Assembly: GCA_947259045.1 (NCBI GenBank)
Contig: CAMYKZ010000030.1
Coordinates: 1-41,841, forward strand
Reading direction: 5' to 3'
Origin: an uncultured Afifella sp.
GTDB lineage: Bacteria > Pseudomonadota > Alphaproteobacteria > Rhizobiales > Afifellaceae
Length of the DNA: 41,841 bases
Translations under genes and position numbers: made by a program
The notes under the pieces: generated by a model
Told to the model about the DNA's origin: nothing
Seen by the model: only the letters and a program-made list of their open reading frames with translations
Databases searched by the model: none
In this document: positions 1-8,042 of the stretch, piece by piece
Layout of the letters: each line of letters starts with the position of its first letter
Position numbering within the stretch: position 1 is the first letter of the stretch

Positions 1-128
1 GAAAACACCGAGGACGACTGCCGGTCAAACGCACGGCCAATTGAACTCATTGATTCCCCGCGTTGCCAGCGATCCCAAATCTCTGCTCGCTGTGCAGCCG
101 AATAATAGATGCGACGACGATACTTCAT
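1..128 (-). CDS. IS30-family transposase, N-terminal part (runs off the left edge)
   Basis: An uninterrupted frame of 42 codons starts with ATG at 128 and leaves the window at base 1. It begins MKYRRRIYYSAAQRAEIWDR and continues WQRGESMSSIGRAFDR. This is the characteristic N-terminal helix-turn-helix (HTH_38) of IS30-family transposases, which bind the element's terminal inverted repeats; the DDE catalytic domain would lie outside the window. A GGAG-type ribosome site precedes the ATG. Only the first part is visible, so it cannot be judged whether the transposase is intact. The family is recognised from remembered similarity. The overlapping longer frames on the plus strand are shadows. Confidence 0.8.
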   Translation of the reverse strand, partial: MKYRRRIYYSAAQRAEIWDRWQRGESMSSIGRAFDRQSSSVF

Positions 129-182
129 GTCCAACACTCCATCTTTGTTCAAAGACTAAAGTGTTGCGGTCATCCGTTGAGC
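1..182 (-). mobile_element. One end of an IS30-family insertion sequence
   Basis: About 50 bases separate the transposase start (128) from a probable element end near 180-182. The terminal stretch, read inward on the minus strand, is CTCAACGGATGACCGCAACA, which resembles the inverted repeats of rhizobial IS30-type elements. The partner repeat is outside the window, so the exact boundary and any target duplication cannot be checked. The adjoining gene (283-1533) stops about 100 bases away and is not visibly interrupted. Confidence 0.6.
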
Positions 183-282
183 CCACCGCCAATAGGGGAC
201 ATTCGGAATTTCGCTTGCAGATCTTATACAGAAACACGCTCAGACGGGCTCTGCGATCTAAATGGCGTCTTGCCGGTCGGTG

Positions 283-1503
283 CTATGTCATTCCAGCACT
301 GGCTGATTGTTCCCTCCGTTCGACTATCCAGTGGTTCAGCTGCCACATGCCCCAGGCAAGCGGGATTGCGGCCAGACCACCAATCACATAGGCAAGCGGT
401 TCGTCTGCGAAGCTCTCGAACAATTGCGCATAAGCATGGATAGCGCCGAACGTCAGGGCCGCATTGAACAGTCCGCGCTGGTTGCGGTGGGCGGCCCAAA
501 GCACCAAGCCCGCGAGTGCCACTGCCCAAAGCACTGAATAGAACTGCTCAGAAAGAACCAGCGCGGTTTGCGCGAATTCATCTTGCGCGGTTTTGTAATC
601 CGGCCAGCTCATATCCGCGGTAAAAAATGATCCCGGCCCCCAAAACGTATCCCCTACAACATCGCCCAAGAGCGAACCAAGCAACGCGCAGAGATTGGCC
701 ACGACAAAAGCCAGAACCGCCAATACCCGGGCATGGCGCGCAGTGCGTTCGCCAACTCGCGGGGCCAGCCAAAGGCAAAGCCCAATCAGCAGCGCCATCG
801 GAAGGATCGAAAGCGTTGGCTCGGACTCGGGCGAAAAGAACACGTAGGACGCGCGGAAATAGAATGTCCCCGTGTCCAGCGCGTGGGCAAAGGGCACGAC
901 GGCCAGCGCACTCACCAGTCGGACATTGGTCAGCCAACCGGCCCCGGCGATGGCTCCCGCGGCATAAAGGTAGAAGAGGCTAATCGGTAGGCCGGAAATT
1001 TCGTGCTGACCCAAAAGGTAACCAAGCCCCGCCACATGCATGGCAAGCCCCATGAGCAAGATCGACCCGGTTACAAAACGGGAGCTGGGATCCGGGCGGG
1101 ACATTACCCATCCGGCGAACAGCGTGATCACGGCTCCGGCGACGGTCATTGCCCAGCCCGCGATGTTTTCGTATTTGGCAACAAGCTCAACCGCCGCTCC
1201 ACCGATCAGCATGCCCGCCCCGATCAGAGCCGCAGCATTGCCGAACATGCGGAAGCGCTCGCCGCCGCGGGCGAGGATTAAAGCCCCAGCGGCAAGGGCT
1301 AGCGTACCGCAGACCGCAACCGCCATCGCACTAGCCAGCCAGAAGATTAGTCCCGCCGTGGCCGCAATTATGCCAAGGCAAAGCAGGGTGTTGATGCCAA
1401 GCATGACCATCGCTTCATGAGCGCGGGCCTCAATCGTTCGGGCCTGTTCCGGTGTAATGGTCCCATCCGCCACAAGACGGTCGGTATCTGCGATTGCATG
1501 CAT
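283..1503 (-). CDS. Multi-pass inner-membrane protein of unknown function (DUF2157/DUF4401-like)
   Basis: The product is about 406 residues from the ATG at 1503 (MHAIADTDRL); an in-frame start at 1533 would add ten residues. A short soluble N-terminus (about residues 1-30, with the pattern LVADGTITPEQARTIEARA) is followed by roughly ten hydrophobic segments and a short charged C-terminus. This architecture resembles DUF2157/DUF4401 membrane proteins, in which a small helical head precedes a bundle of transmembrane helices; no activity is known for them. No catalytic motif is visible. It stands alone between an IS30 end and a small inverted-repeat element, so it gets no functional context. The family name is tentative; membrane location is well supported by composition. 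Confidence 0.7.
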   Translation of the reverse strand: MHAIADTDRLVADGTITPEQARTIEARAHEAMVMLGINTLLCLGIIAATAGLIFWLASAMAVAVCGTLALAAGALILARGGERFRMFGNAAALIGAGMLIGGAAVELVAKYENIAGWAMTVAGAVITLFAGWVMSRPDPSSRFVTGSILLMGLAMHVAGLGYLLGQHEISGLPISLFYLYAAGAIAGAGWLTNVRLVSALAVVPFAHALDTGTFYFRASYVFFSPESEPTLSILPMALLIGLCLWLAPRVGERTARHARVLAVLAFVVANLCALLGSLLGDVVGDTFWGPGSFFTADMSWPDYKTAQDEFAQTALVLSEQFYSVLWAVALAGLVLWAAHRNQRGLFNAALTFGAIHAYAQLFESFADEPLAYVIGGLAAIPLAWGMWQLNHWIVERREQSASAGMT

Positions 1504-1533
1504 CGTTTCTTCCCTAACTTTGCCCTCTTTCAA

Positions 1534-2155
1534 ATAAATGACTAACTCGGCTCGCTACAGAAGTTCTGAAAAATATCCGAATATTGGAGACGCTAACCGA
1601 TGAGGTATAAATAAACATTATAGAACACAGATAGTACTGGAAGCTTGATCCCGATCGCCTGAGTAACTGTATAGATACCCATCACACGCTTGTTCTGAGA
1701 TGGGTCAAACCTACGCATTCGATTCCCATAGGATTATCGCGTCTGCGACATCGATCGAAGGTCTCGAACGGGCTGATAGTGTTGAAAAAGTCCGCCAGGT
1801 GATTTTGCGGGGGAAAAATTAGAAGCGCATTTCACACGAGACCGCCTACCGGAATCGGATTTCGATTTATCGAGCAAGAACAGTCACCAAGTACAGGTTT
1901 CCGACTTTTTCAACACAATCGGCTCAGACCTGACCTTCGCAATTTGGAATGGTGTGCGGATACCATGCCCGTTGTAAGTCCGCTTTCTCGCAATCGCCGT
2001 TTAAAACAGCACCTGCAGCGAATTCACGCTCCCCGCCCAATGCGGGCATTTGCGGAGATGCGCCGAGTATCTGTTGTGGGGCATTAGCCGACCAAACCAA
2101 CTTTCATCCTATTGTCCGCTCCGGGGACAAACCAGCCCCCACCGCCCCTTCGCCC
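1534..2155. other. Gene-free stretch containing a small inverted-repeat element
   Basis: No convincing gene lies in these roughly 620 bases. The 1949-2974 plus-strand frame is the antisense shadow of the crotonase gene. The first 245 bases are AT-richer than the surroundings and probably hold the promoter of the membrane-protein gene. Bases 1779-1916 form the inverted-repeat element described separately. A short GC hairpin (CCCGC/GCGGG, 2032-2046) lies downstream of the crotonase gene and might contribute to termination, but no T-run follows. Confidence 0.6.
1779..1916. mobile_element. 138-bp MITE-like element or IS deletion remnant with 14-bp inverted repeats
   Basis: The left end reads GTGTTGAAAAAGTCC and the right end, on the opposite strand, reads GTGTTGAAAAAGTCG. 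The first 14 bases are identical, giving perfect terminal inverted repeats 138 bp apart. The interior has no open frame of note. Ends of this type occur on full-length insertion sequences (IS1182- or IS5-like elements), so this is likely a non-autonomous derivative or internally deleted copy. I see no clear target-site duplication. The family assignment is a guess; the inverted repeats are directly visible. Confidence 0.6.
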
Positions 2156-2929
2156 TCACCGCCCCGTCCAGACCGCCGGGCGTTTCGCCAGGAACGCCTC
2201 CAGACCTTCGCAGAAATCGGCGCTCATGTAGCACATGGTGATCAGGTCGGCGCCGTCGCTGCGGCCCTCGCGCAGGCGCTTCAGCGCCTCGCGGGTCGCC
2301 CGCATGGTCAGCGGCGCGTGGCCGCCGACGGTCGTTGCCAGTTCGCGCGCCCGCGCCATCAGTGTTTCGTGGCCGTCCAGCACTTGCGAGATCAGCCCGA
2401 TCGACGCTGCCTCCTCAGCGCCGACAAGCCGCGATGTCAGGATCACGTCCATCACCCGGCCGGCGCCGATCAGGCTGGTCAGGCGGGCATAATTGGCCAT
2501 CGACAGGCAGTTGCCCAGGGTGCGGGCAATGGGAAAGCCGAAGCGTGCATTGGCGGCGGCGATGCGCAGGTCGCAGGCCGCGGCAATGCCGGCGCCGCCG
2601 CCGGTGCAGGCGCCGGAGATCGCCGCAATGGTGGGCACCGGGCAGGCTTCCACCGCGTTGAGCACAGCCTCGATCCGCTGTTCGTAGCCGAGCGCGTCGG
2701 CCTCGGTCCTGAAATCGCGGAACTGGGAAATGTCGGTGCCGGCGGCAAACGCCTTTTCGCCCGCCCCGGTGATGATCATCGCCCTGACATCGTCGCCCGC
2801 CGCCTCGTCGGCGCAGATCGCCGCCAGCCGGTCATACATGTCGAAGGTCAGCGCGTTGCGTGCCTCCGGCCGGTTCAGTGTCACCAGCAGGATGCCGTCC
2901 GAAATCTCGCTCAATACCTGGTCGCTCAT
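2156..2929 (-). CDS. Enoyl-CoA hydratase/isomerase (crotonase) family protein lacking both usual glutamates
   Basis: The protein is 257 residues from ATG 2929, chosen because GGAGA lies just upstream; an in-frame start at 3031 has less support. The crotonase fold is clear: LNRPEARNAL (18-27), oxyanion-hole segments AAGTDISQF (62-70) and SGACTGGGAGIAAACD (105-120), and a C-terminal FLAKRPAVWTGR. In classical hydratases the two water-activating glutamates lie in GGGCEL and FGxPE. Here those positions are Gly114 and Ile134, so simple enoyl-CoA hydration is unlikely. Isomerase, lyase, thioesterase or hydrolase chemistry on an acyl-CoA is possible. It is a single gene on the minus strand, divergent from NAD kinase, with no pathway neighbour. 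Family certain, reaction unknown. Confidence 0.85.
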   Translation of the reverse strand: MSDQVLSEISDGILLVTLNRPEARNALTFDMYDRLAAICADEAAGDDVRAMIITGAGEKAFAAGTDISQFRDFRTEADALGYEQRIEAVLNAVEACPVPTIAAISGACTGGGAGIAAACDLRIAAANARFGFPIARTLGNCLSMANYARLTSLIGAGRVMDVILTSRLVGAEEAASIGLISQVLDGHETLMARARELATTVGGHAPLTMRATREALKRLREGRSDGADLITMCYMSADFCEGLEAFLAKRPAVWTGR

Positions 2930-3239
2930 GGTCTCGTCTCCGCGCCGTTTTCTGTCTGTCGGCTGCCACACTAACGTCTGAAGGCCCCATTCCAAGCCCC
3001 TATCGGCAAAACGAAATCCGCCTGTCCACAAGGTGATGAATGCCGGTTTGCAGAACTGCCGGCAAGTCGTTAGTTTCGCTCGATATTCAGGCCATCCATG
3101 GGCTCTGTCCGGGGTTTTGCGGGTTTGCCCGCCCGGCCAGTACGCACCGGCTCCCGCCGGCCGTCCGGTGCGCCCGCCGGCCCGGCCCGGCCAATCGCCG
3201 CTTTGCCTGCGCTCTGGCCCGTGCTACGGCGGAAAGACC
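2930..3239. other. Very GC-rich gap between divergent crotonase and NAD kinase genes
   Basis: This 310-base gap should carry two divergent promoters. Its right half is unusually G+C-rich and contains the imperfect hairpin GCACCGG (3144-3150) / CCGGTGC (3165-3171). The NAD kinase frame stays open back to 3033, so a longer N-terminus cannot be excluded, but that extension (many Pro, Arg and Ala) does not look like the enzyme. No RNA gene was recognised. Confidence 0.4.
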
Positions 3240-4028
3240 ATGCACAGTCCAGTCTCAGATATCGATGCCAGGTCGATTGCCATCCTTTCCAGCGAAGCGC
3301 CGGAAGCAATGGCGGCGGCGGAAAGCCTGCGCGCCGATTACGGCGATATCGCACCCGAACATGCCGATGTCATCGTCGCGCTGGGCGGCGACGGCCTGAT
3401 GCTGCAGATGCTGCACCGGTTCATGAACATGGGCAAGCCGATCTACGGCATGAACCGCGGCTCGGTCGGCTTCCTGATGAACGAATACAATCCCGACCGG
3501 CTGCGCGAACGCCTTGCCGCCGCCAAGACGGAGACCATCCATCCGCTGACCATGAGCGTCACCGCCGAGGACGGCGGCACGATCACCGCCCAGGCGATCA
3601 ACGAGGTCTCGCTGCTGCGCCAGTCCTATCAGGCGGCCAAGCTGCGCATTTCCATCGACGGCAAGGTGCGGCTGGAAGAACTGATATGTGACGGCATATT
3701 GCTGGCGACGCCGGCCGGCTCGACGGCCTATAACCTGTCCGCGCACGGCCCGATTATCCCGATCAACGCGCCGCTGCTGGCGCTCACCCCGATCAGCCCT
3801 TTCCGGCCGCGGCGCTGGCGCGGGGCACTGCTGCCCGATCATGCCAGCGTCGCCATCGACGTGCTGGAAGCGGAAAAACGGCCGGTCAACGCGGTCGCCG
3901 ATCATGTCGAGTTCAAGAGCATCCAGGCCGTGACGATCCACGAGAACAAGGCGGCGGAATGCCTGATCATGTTCGACGCCGGACATTCCTGGGACGAGCG
4001 TATCCTGGCCGAGCAGTTCCGCTACTGA
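3240..4028 (+). CDS. nadK: NAD kinase
   Basis: NAD kinase phosphorylates NAD to NADP in the cytoplasm and is the only de novo NADP source. The 262-residue product from ATG 3240 has the expected length for the short proteobacterial form. It shows the GGDG motif at 49-52 (Asp51 is the catalytic base), [15 protein letters not shown] just after, the NE segment (INEVSLLRQ), and the substrate-binding [23 protein letters not shown] 3240 follows GGCGGAAAG and starts directly before the first beta-strand (SIAILSS). It is convergent with the DUF2336 gene, with only 12 bases between stops. No operon partner is seen. Assignment is secure; the start is probable because the frame is open further upstream. 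Confidence 0.95.
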   Translation: MHSPVSDIDARSIAILSSEAPEAMAAAESLRADYGDIAPEHADVIVALGGDGLMLQMLHRFMNMGKPIYGMNRGSVGFLMNEYNPDRLRERLAAAKTETIHPLTMSVTAEDGGTITAQAINEVSLLRQSYQAAKLRISIDGKVRLEELICDGILLATPAGSTAYNLSAHGPIIPINAPLLALTPISPFRPRRWRGALLPDHASVAIDVLEAEKRPVNAVADHVEFKSIQAVTIHENKAAECLIMFDAGHSWDERILAEQFRY

Positions 4029-4040
4029 AGCGGGAAACCC

Positions 4041-5183
4041 TTACGCCGCCTGCATCACCTGGGAGACATAACCGCGCGCCGCGTCGCGCCGCGCATCGGT
4101 CGCCACGCGCCTGAGCAGCGCCAGGATCTGATCGAGGTCCCGGTCCGGTTTGGAACCGTACTGGCTGACGATGGCGTCGATGAGATGCGTGGCGCGGCGG
4201 TAATCGTTGCGCGGCCCCGGCTCGTGTTCGGCGTCGCGCATCACGCCGATGGCGGCGGTAAACACCGGATGGGTCTTGTCCGGCAAGCCGGCCTTGTCCA
4301 TGATCGCCCGGATGCCGGAATTGCGGCCCGACATGACCAGCGCCTGCACCCGGTCGCGCGGCACATCGGCCAGACTGGCGAGCGCTTCGATGAAAAATGC
4401 GGTATTGCCGCTGGCGACGGCACGGATCAGAAGCCCTGAATTCAATTCGCCCGATGCAGACAGCGCCTTGACCAGGCTGGCCAGATCGGTTTCCGGCGAC
4501 CCCAGCGCAATGGAGATCAGCGCCCGCTGGCGGGCATCGTTGGTGACGTGGTCGGCACGGTCATTGCTGAGCCAGTTGCGCGCCACGACAAGATCTTTCA
4601 GATTGCAGACAAAGCGGTTGAGCAGGATCTGGCGGATATCCGCCGGCAGGTCCTGGCGCGACAGCAGGGTGTCGCGCAAATGCGGATCGTCGGCATGGCG
4701 GTCGATGATCCGGTCGAGCGAGAACCGGGCCAGCCGCGCGCCTGAATTGCACAAAACCTCGACACACACGGCTGCCGGCGCGACTTCAGACAGCGCGGCC
4801 GACACGGCCCGCGTGACCACAGGTCGGCGGGCAATGGCGATCTGGATCGCCAATTCCCGGGTCGCAATCATGTCGACAAGTTCAGAATCGAGCAGCACCG
4901 GCGAGCGTTCCACCACGATCGCCGCAATCCGCGACTGATCGCCGGCCAGTGACAGAATGATATGGTGCGGAGCCTTGTCGCTGTCGGCAAGCGCATCGGC
5001 AAGCGCTGCGCGCACATCGGTCGAATTGTCGTCGAGCAGAACCGTCATCGCCGCTTCCACGCCGTCGCGTTCTTCCGGCGCGAGCGCGGAATGCAAATAC
5101 GAGCGAGCCAAGGCATGAGCAGCCTCGGCGCGTTTGGACTTCGGCGCGTCACTCACCCATTGCAGGAAGCGTTCAATGATCAT
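4041..5183 (-). CDS. DUF2336 domain protein (HEAT-like helical repeats)
   Basis: The 380-residue protein begins MIIERFLQWVSDAPKSKRAE. It is built almost wholly of amphipathic helices with HEAT-like periodicity (for example DVRAALADALADS, ELAIQIAIARRP, DIRQILLNRFVC). This matches the alphaproteobacterial DUF2336 family, whose function is unknown. No signal peptide or transmembrane helix is visible, so a cytoplasmic scaffold or regulatory role is plausible. It is a single gene, divergent from the MaoC/CitE pair across a 144-base gap, and convergent with nadK. Family recognised from pattern and size; no catalytic motif was found. Confidence 0.8.
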   Translation of the reverse strand: MIIERFLQWVSDAPKSKRAEAAHALARSYLHSALAPEERDGVEAAMTVLLDDNSTDVRAALADALADSDKAPHHIILSLAGDQSRIAAIVVERSPVLLDSELVDMIATRELAIQIAIARRPVVTRAVSAALSEVAPAAVCVEVLCNSGARLARFSLDRIIDRHADDPHLRDTLLSRQDLPADIRQILLNRFVCNLKDLVVARNWLSNDRADHVTNDARQRALISIALGSPETDLASLVKALSASGELNSGLLIRAVASGNTAFFIEALASLADVPRDRVQALVMSGRNSGIRAIMDKAGLPDKTHPVFTAAIGVMRDAEHEPGPRNDYRRATHLIDAIVSQYGSKPDRDLDQILALLRRVATDARRDAARGYVSQVMQAA

Positions 5184-5327
5184 CAGCGTACCCCAGCCGG
5201 AATCGGCACAGCGCTATCGTGCAATCCCGATACTTAATGATTGGTTCATTCCGGTTAATCACTTGTCTCTTTCTGCATTTTTTTTGCACCTTTATGGTGG
5301 TTTGGAATCAGACAAGGGGAAAAATCG

Positions 5328-5783
5328 ATGCCAGGCCTTTATTTTGAGGAGTTTTCGGTCGGCCAGACCTTCCAGCATGAACTGCGCCGGACGGTGACGG
5401 AAATGGACAATATGCTGTTTTCCAACATGACCCTGAATCCGCAGCCGCTGCACATCGACCGCCATTTTTGCGAAACCCAGACGGAATGGGGCCAGCCGCT
5501 GATGAATTCGCTGTTCACGCTGGGTTTGATGATCGGCATTGCGGTCACCGATACCACTGTGGGCACCACGATCGCCAATCTCGGCATGAAAGAGGTGCGC
5601 TTCCCGCACCCGCTGTTTCAGGGCGATACCGTGCATGTCACATCGGAAATCATCAGCACGCGCGAATCGAAATCCCGGCCGGATGCCGGCATCGTCGAAT
5701 TTCACCACAAGACCTTCAATCAGGACGATATCCTGGTTGCCGAATGCCTGCGCCATGCCTTCATGCGCCGCAAGCCGGCCTGA
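5328..5783 (+). CDS. MaoC-type acyl-CoA hydratase (mesaconyl-CoA hydratase-like)
   Basis: This 151-residue protein has the hot-dog fold of MaoC hydratases, which add water across an enoyl-CoA double bond. The active-site signature NPQPLHID is at 37-44, with the catalytic Asn and His in place of the Asp/His of (R)-hydratases, as in mesaconyl-CoA hydratase-like proteins. The start follows an AAGGGG ribosome site. The next gene, a CitE-like lyase, begins 18 bases after the stop, so the pair is an operon. Together they could hydrate and cleave a dicarboxylyl-CoA such as mesaconyl-CoA/methylmalyl-CoA or a related C5 intermediate. Fold and pairing are firm; the exact substrate is inferred. Confidence 0.85.
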   Translation: MPGLYFEEFSVGQTFQHELRRTVTEMDNMLFSNMTLNPQPLHIDRHFCETQTEWGQPLMNSLFTLGLMIGIAVTDTTVGTTIANLGMKEVRFPHPLFQGDTVHVTSEIISTRESKSRPDAGIVEFHHKTFNQDDILVAECLRHAFMRRKPA

Positions 5784-5801
5784 AACGAGAGACAGGGACA
5801 G

Positions 5802-6680
5802 ATGATGAGATCGCTTTTATTCGTTCCAGGCGACGACAGCGGCAAGCTCGACAAGGCGCTTGCAAGCGGCGCTGACGCGCTGATCCTCGATCTTGAAGAT
5901 TCCGTCGCAGCGGACGCCAAGGCCTCAGCACGCCGGACCTGCCTTGATTTCCTGAAAGCCACGGCGCCGCTTGCAAGCCGCCCGCGCCTTTACGTCCGCA
6001 TCAACGCGCTGGATTCGGGGCTGAGCGACAATGATCTCGACAGCGTCATGACCGCAGGCCCGGATGGCATCGTGCTGCCGAAATCAGCGAGCGGCGCCGA
6101 TGTCACCCTGCTCGACGCCCGCATCGCCGTGCGCGAAGCGCTGCACGACCTGACAGACGGCCAGACCCGCATCATTGCCATCGCAACGGAAACGGCGGCA
6201 TCGATCTTCGGCCTCGGCAGTTACGCCGGCGCCAGCCGCCGCCTGTCCGGCCTGACCTGGGGCGGCGAGGATCTGGCCGCCGATATCGGTGCTGCGGGCA
6301 ACAAGAATGCCGCTGGCGACTGGAGACAGCCGTTTCAGCTTGCCCGCAATCTCTGCCTGTTCGGCGCCGTATCCGCCGGAATTATTCCCATCGACACGGT
6401 CTATACCGATTTCCGCGATCTCGACGGCCTGCGCCGCGAAGCGGAGGTTGCGGAAAAGGACGGGTTTTGCGGCAAACTGGCGATCCATCCCGCTCAGGTC
6501 GCACCGATCAACGAAATCTTCACGCCCTCGCCGCAAGCCATTGCCAATGCAAGGCGGATCATCGGCGCGTTTGCGGCCGCCGGCGATCCCGGCGTTGTCG
6601 GCCTGGACGGAAAAATGCTCGACCGGCCGCACCTTCTCGCCGCCCGCCGTACGCTTGAGCGTGCCGGAATTGAATCCTGA
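5802..6680 (+). CDS. CitE-like acyl-CoA lyase (HpcH/HpaI aldolase family)
   Basis: The 292-residue product belongs to the CitE/malyl-CoA lyase branch of the TIM-barrel aldolases, which split beta-hydroxyacyl-CoAs into two acyl units using Mg2+. Seen in order: RSLLFVPGDD (3-12), ILDLEDSV with metal/CoA-contacting residues, YVRINAL, ATETAASIFGL with the metal-binding Glu, WGGEDLAADIG with the metal-binding Asp, and KLAIHPAQV near the end. The start is ATG 5802 or 5805. It follows the MaoC hydratase gene by 18 bases and is probably co-transcribed. The likely substrate is (S)-citramalyl-CoA, methylmalyl-CoA or malyl-CoA; sequence alone does not decide. The gene is convergent with the flavin reductase. 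Confidence 0.85.
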   Translation: MMRSLLFVPGDDSGKLDKALASGADALILDLEDSVAADAKASARRTCLDFLKATAPLASRPRLYVRINALDSGLSDNDLDSVMTAGPDGIVLPKSASGADVTLLDARIAVREALHDLTDGQTRIIAIATETAASIFGLGSYAGASRRLSGLTWGGEDLAADIGAAGNKNAAGDWRQPFQLARNLCLFGAVSAGIIPIDTVYTDFRDLDGLRREAEVAEKDGFCGKLAIHPAQVAPINEIFTPSPQAIANARRIIGAFAAAGDPGVVGLDGKMLDRPHLLAARRTLERAGIES

Positions 6681-6691
6681 GATGGCGAATT

Positions 6692-7312
6692 TTAACGCAC
6701 GCCCTCGGGCGTGCCGGCCGGCCGGCTGAGTTCAATCAGCGAATCGACCACCGCATAATCGCGGTAACCGCAGCGCGCCAGCGTCTTTTCCGTTGCCATA
6801 TCGAACCGGCCGTCGCGGATGGCGTGATCGGCAACGTAAACACTGGTCACTTCACCGAAAACCACAACGGAGCCCGACCATTGCCCGTCCACCCCCTTGA
6901 TGTGGTCGGACTTGATCAGCACGCATTCCAGCGCCGCAGCCGCGACCGCAACCCGCGGTACGGAGACGCTGACGCTTGCCGCCGTCTCCAGCTTTGCAGC
7001 GTCAAATTCGCTTTCGCCATAAGGCAGCGGCGCCGATGTTTCATTCATGGCGTGGCGCAGGTCGAAGGTGGCCAGATTGCAGACGAATTCTCCGGTCGCC
7101 TCGATATTGGTGACGCTGTCCTTGATGCCCTCGGAGGAGAACATCACAATGTGAGGGTTGGTGGAAACCGCGTTGAAAAAACTGTAGGGCGCCAGATTGA
7201 GCCGGCCTGCTCTGTCATGGCTGGCGATCCAGCCGATCGGCCGTGGCGCGACAATTGCCTTGAACGGATCGAATGGCAGGCCGTGATCGCCTGCTGCGGG
7301 CGTATAATGCAT
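6692..7312 (-). CDS. Flavin reductase-like (FMN-binding) protein
   Basis: The 206-residue product starts at ATG 7312 (MHYTPAAGDHG), four bases after the stop of the nitroreductase gene; longer in-frame starts would run through that gene. It shows the FMN-binding split-barrel pattern of the flavin reductase/DIM6-NTAB family: VAPRPIGWIASHD, LNLAPYSFFNAVSTNPHIV and IEATGEFVCNLAT. Such proteins reduce FMN/FAD with NAD(P)H or are flavin-dependent oxidoreductases themselves. Close coupling with the nitroreductase suggests a joint reductive or detoxifying role. Substrate unknown. Confidence 0.85.
   Translation of the reverse strand: MHYTPAAGDHGLPFDPFKAIVAPRPIGWIASHDRAGRLNLAPYSFFNAVSTNPHIVMFSSEGIKDSVTNIEATGEFVCNLATFDLRHAMNETSAPLPYGESEFDAAKLETAASVSVSVPRVAVAAAALECVLIKSDHIKGVDGQWSGSVVVFGEVTSVYVADHAIRDGRFDMATEKTLARCGYRDYAVVDSLIELSRPAGTPEGVR
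6697..6714 (-). terminator. Hairpin at the 3' end of the flavin reductase gene
   Basis: GCACGCCC and GGGCGTGC form an 8-bp perfect stem with a two-base spacer, just inside the stop codon. On the minus strand it is followed by GTTAAAATT, a weak U-rich tail. It lies between convergent genes and could help stop transcription from the nitroreductase/flavin reductase operon. The weak tail limits confidence. Confidence 0.4.
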
Positions 7313-7316
7313 GGGC

Positions 7317-7901
7317 TCAGGAACCTTTTTCCGGACGCCAGTGCGTCGTGATTGCCGCGATATCGGGCCGGTCGCGTTCGGTTGGCGATACGGATGGCGT
7401 GCCGATATGGACAAACCCGGCAAACCGTTCATTGTTTCCGGCACCGAGAAAGGCCGCCGCATCGGCGTCATAGCTGAACCAGTCTGTCAGCCATTGGGCG
7501 GAAAACCCGAAGGCATGGGCGGCATGGATCAGATTGAGGCAGACAGCCGCGGCTGACAATTGCTGTTCCCACAACGGGATTTTCGGATGATCACGCGGTG
7601 ACGACACCACGCCGATGACCACTGGCGCATGGGCAAACCGGCGGGCTTTTTCGGCCTCAGGACCGGCTGCGCCATGGCTTGAAACCTGTTCGCCGCGCGA
7701 AACCAGCCAGCCGCTGGACGCGACCCGATCCGCCTTGCCGTAGACAATAAAGCGCCACGGTGCGAGTTTGCCGTGGTCGGGAACCCGGGCGGCTATTTTC
7801 AGGATTTCGCTGACGGTATCCGAATCCGGTCCCGGTTCGTTCAATTGCGCCGCAGGCACTGTCCGCCGGCTGGAAAGATAGTCTTTTAAGGTTTCGGTCA
7901 T
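7317..7901 (-). CDS. Nitroreductase family protein (YdjA-like)
   Basis: The 194-residue protein has the short nitroreductase fold: FMN-contacting SSRRTVPAAQL (10-20), the segment RVPDHGKLAPWRFIVYG typical of the YdjA/DrgA-like branch, and AAVCLNLIHAAHAFGFSAQWLT in the dimer core. These homodimeric FMN enzymes transfer hydride from NAD(P)H to nitro compounds, quinones or other acceptors. ATG 7901 has an AAGGG ribosome site. It is the first gene of a two-gene operon with the flavin reductase. The physiological acceptor cannot be read from the sequence. Confidence 0.88.
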   Translation of the reverse strand: MTETLKDYLSSRRTVPAAQLNEPGPDSDTVSEILKIAARVPDHGKLAPWRFIVYGKADRVASSGWLVSRGEQVSSHGAAGPEAEKARRFAHAPVVIGVVSSPRDHPKIPLWEQQLSAAAVCLNLIHAAHAFGFSAQWLTDWFSYDADAAAFLGAGNNERFAGFVHIGTPSVSPTERDRPDIAAITTHWRPEKGS

Positions 7902-8042
7902 CTGGCCCTTCTGACAGGCTTAGGCGTTGGCGCGGGATGGTACGTCTCGGTTCGGAATATCTCTGGATTGCGGGAAGATTGCAGTCGGGTCTTGAAATCA
8001 CCATCGTTGGCAGATTACCAAGCTTGGAACAACAGTTAGAGA

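Noticed and set aside
1949..2974. Long plus-strand frame (341 codons) opposite the crotonase gene
   Set aside because: It is the antisense shadow of a clear crotonase and has low-complexity Gly/Ala/Arg-rich composition with no family pattern.
3033..3239. N-terminal extension of NAD kinase
   Set aside because: The open frame upstream of 3240 has Pro/Arg/Ala-biased composition of GC-rich non-coding DNA, and the enzyme core begins right after ATG 3240.
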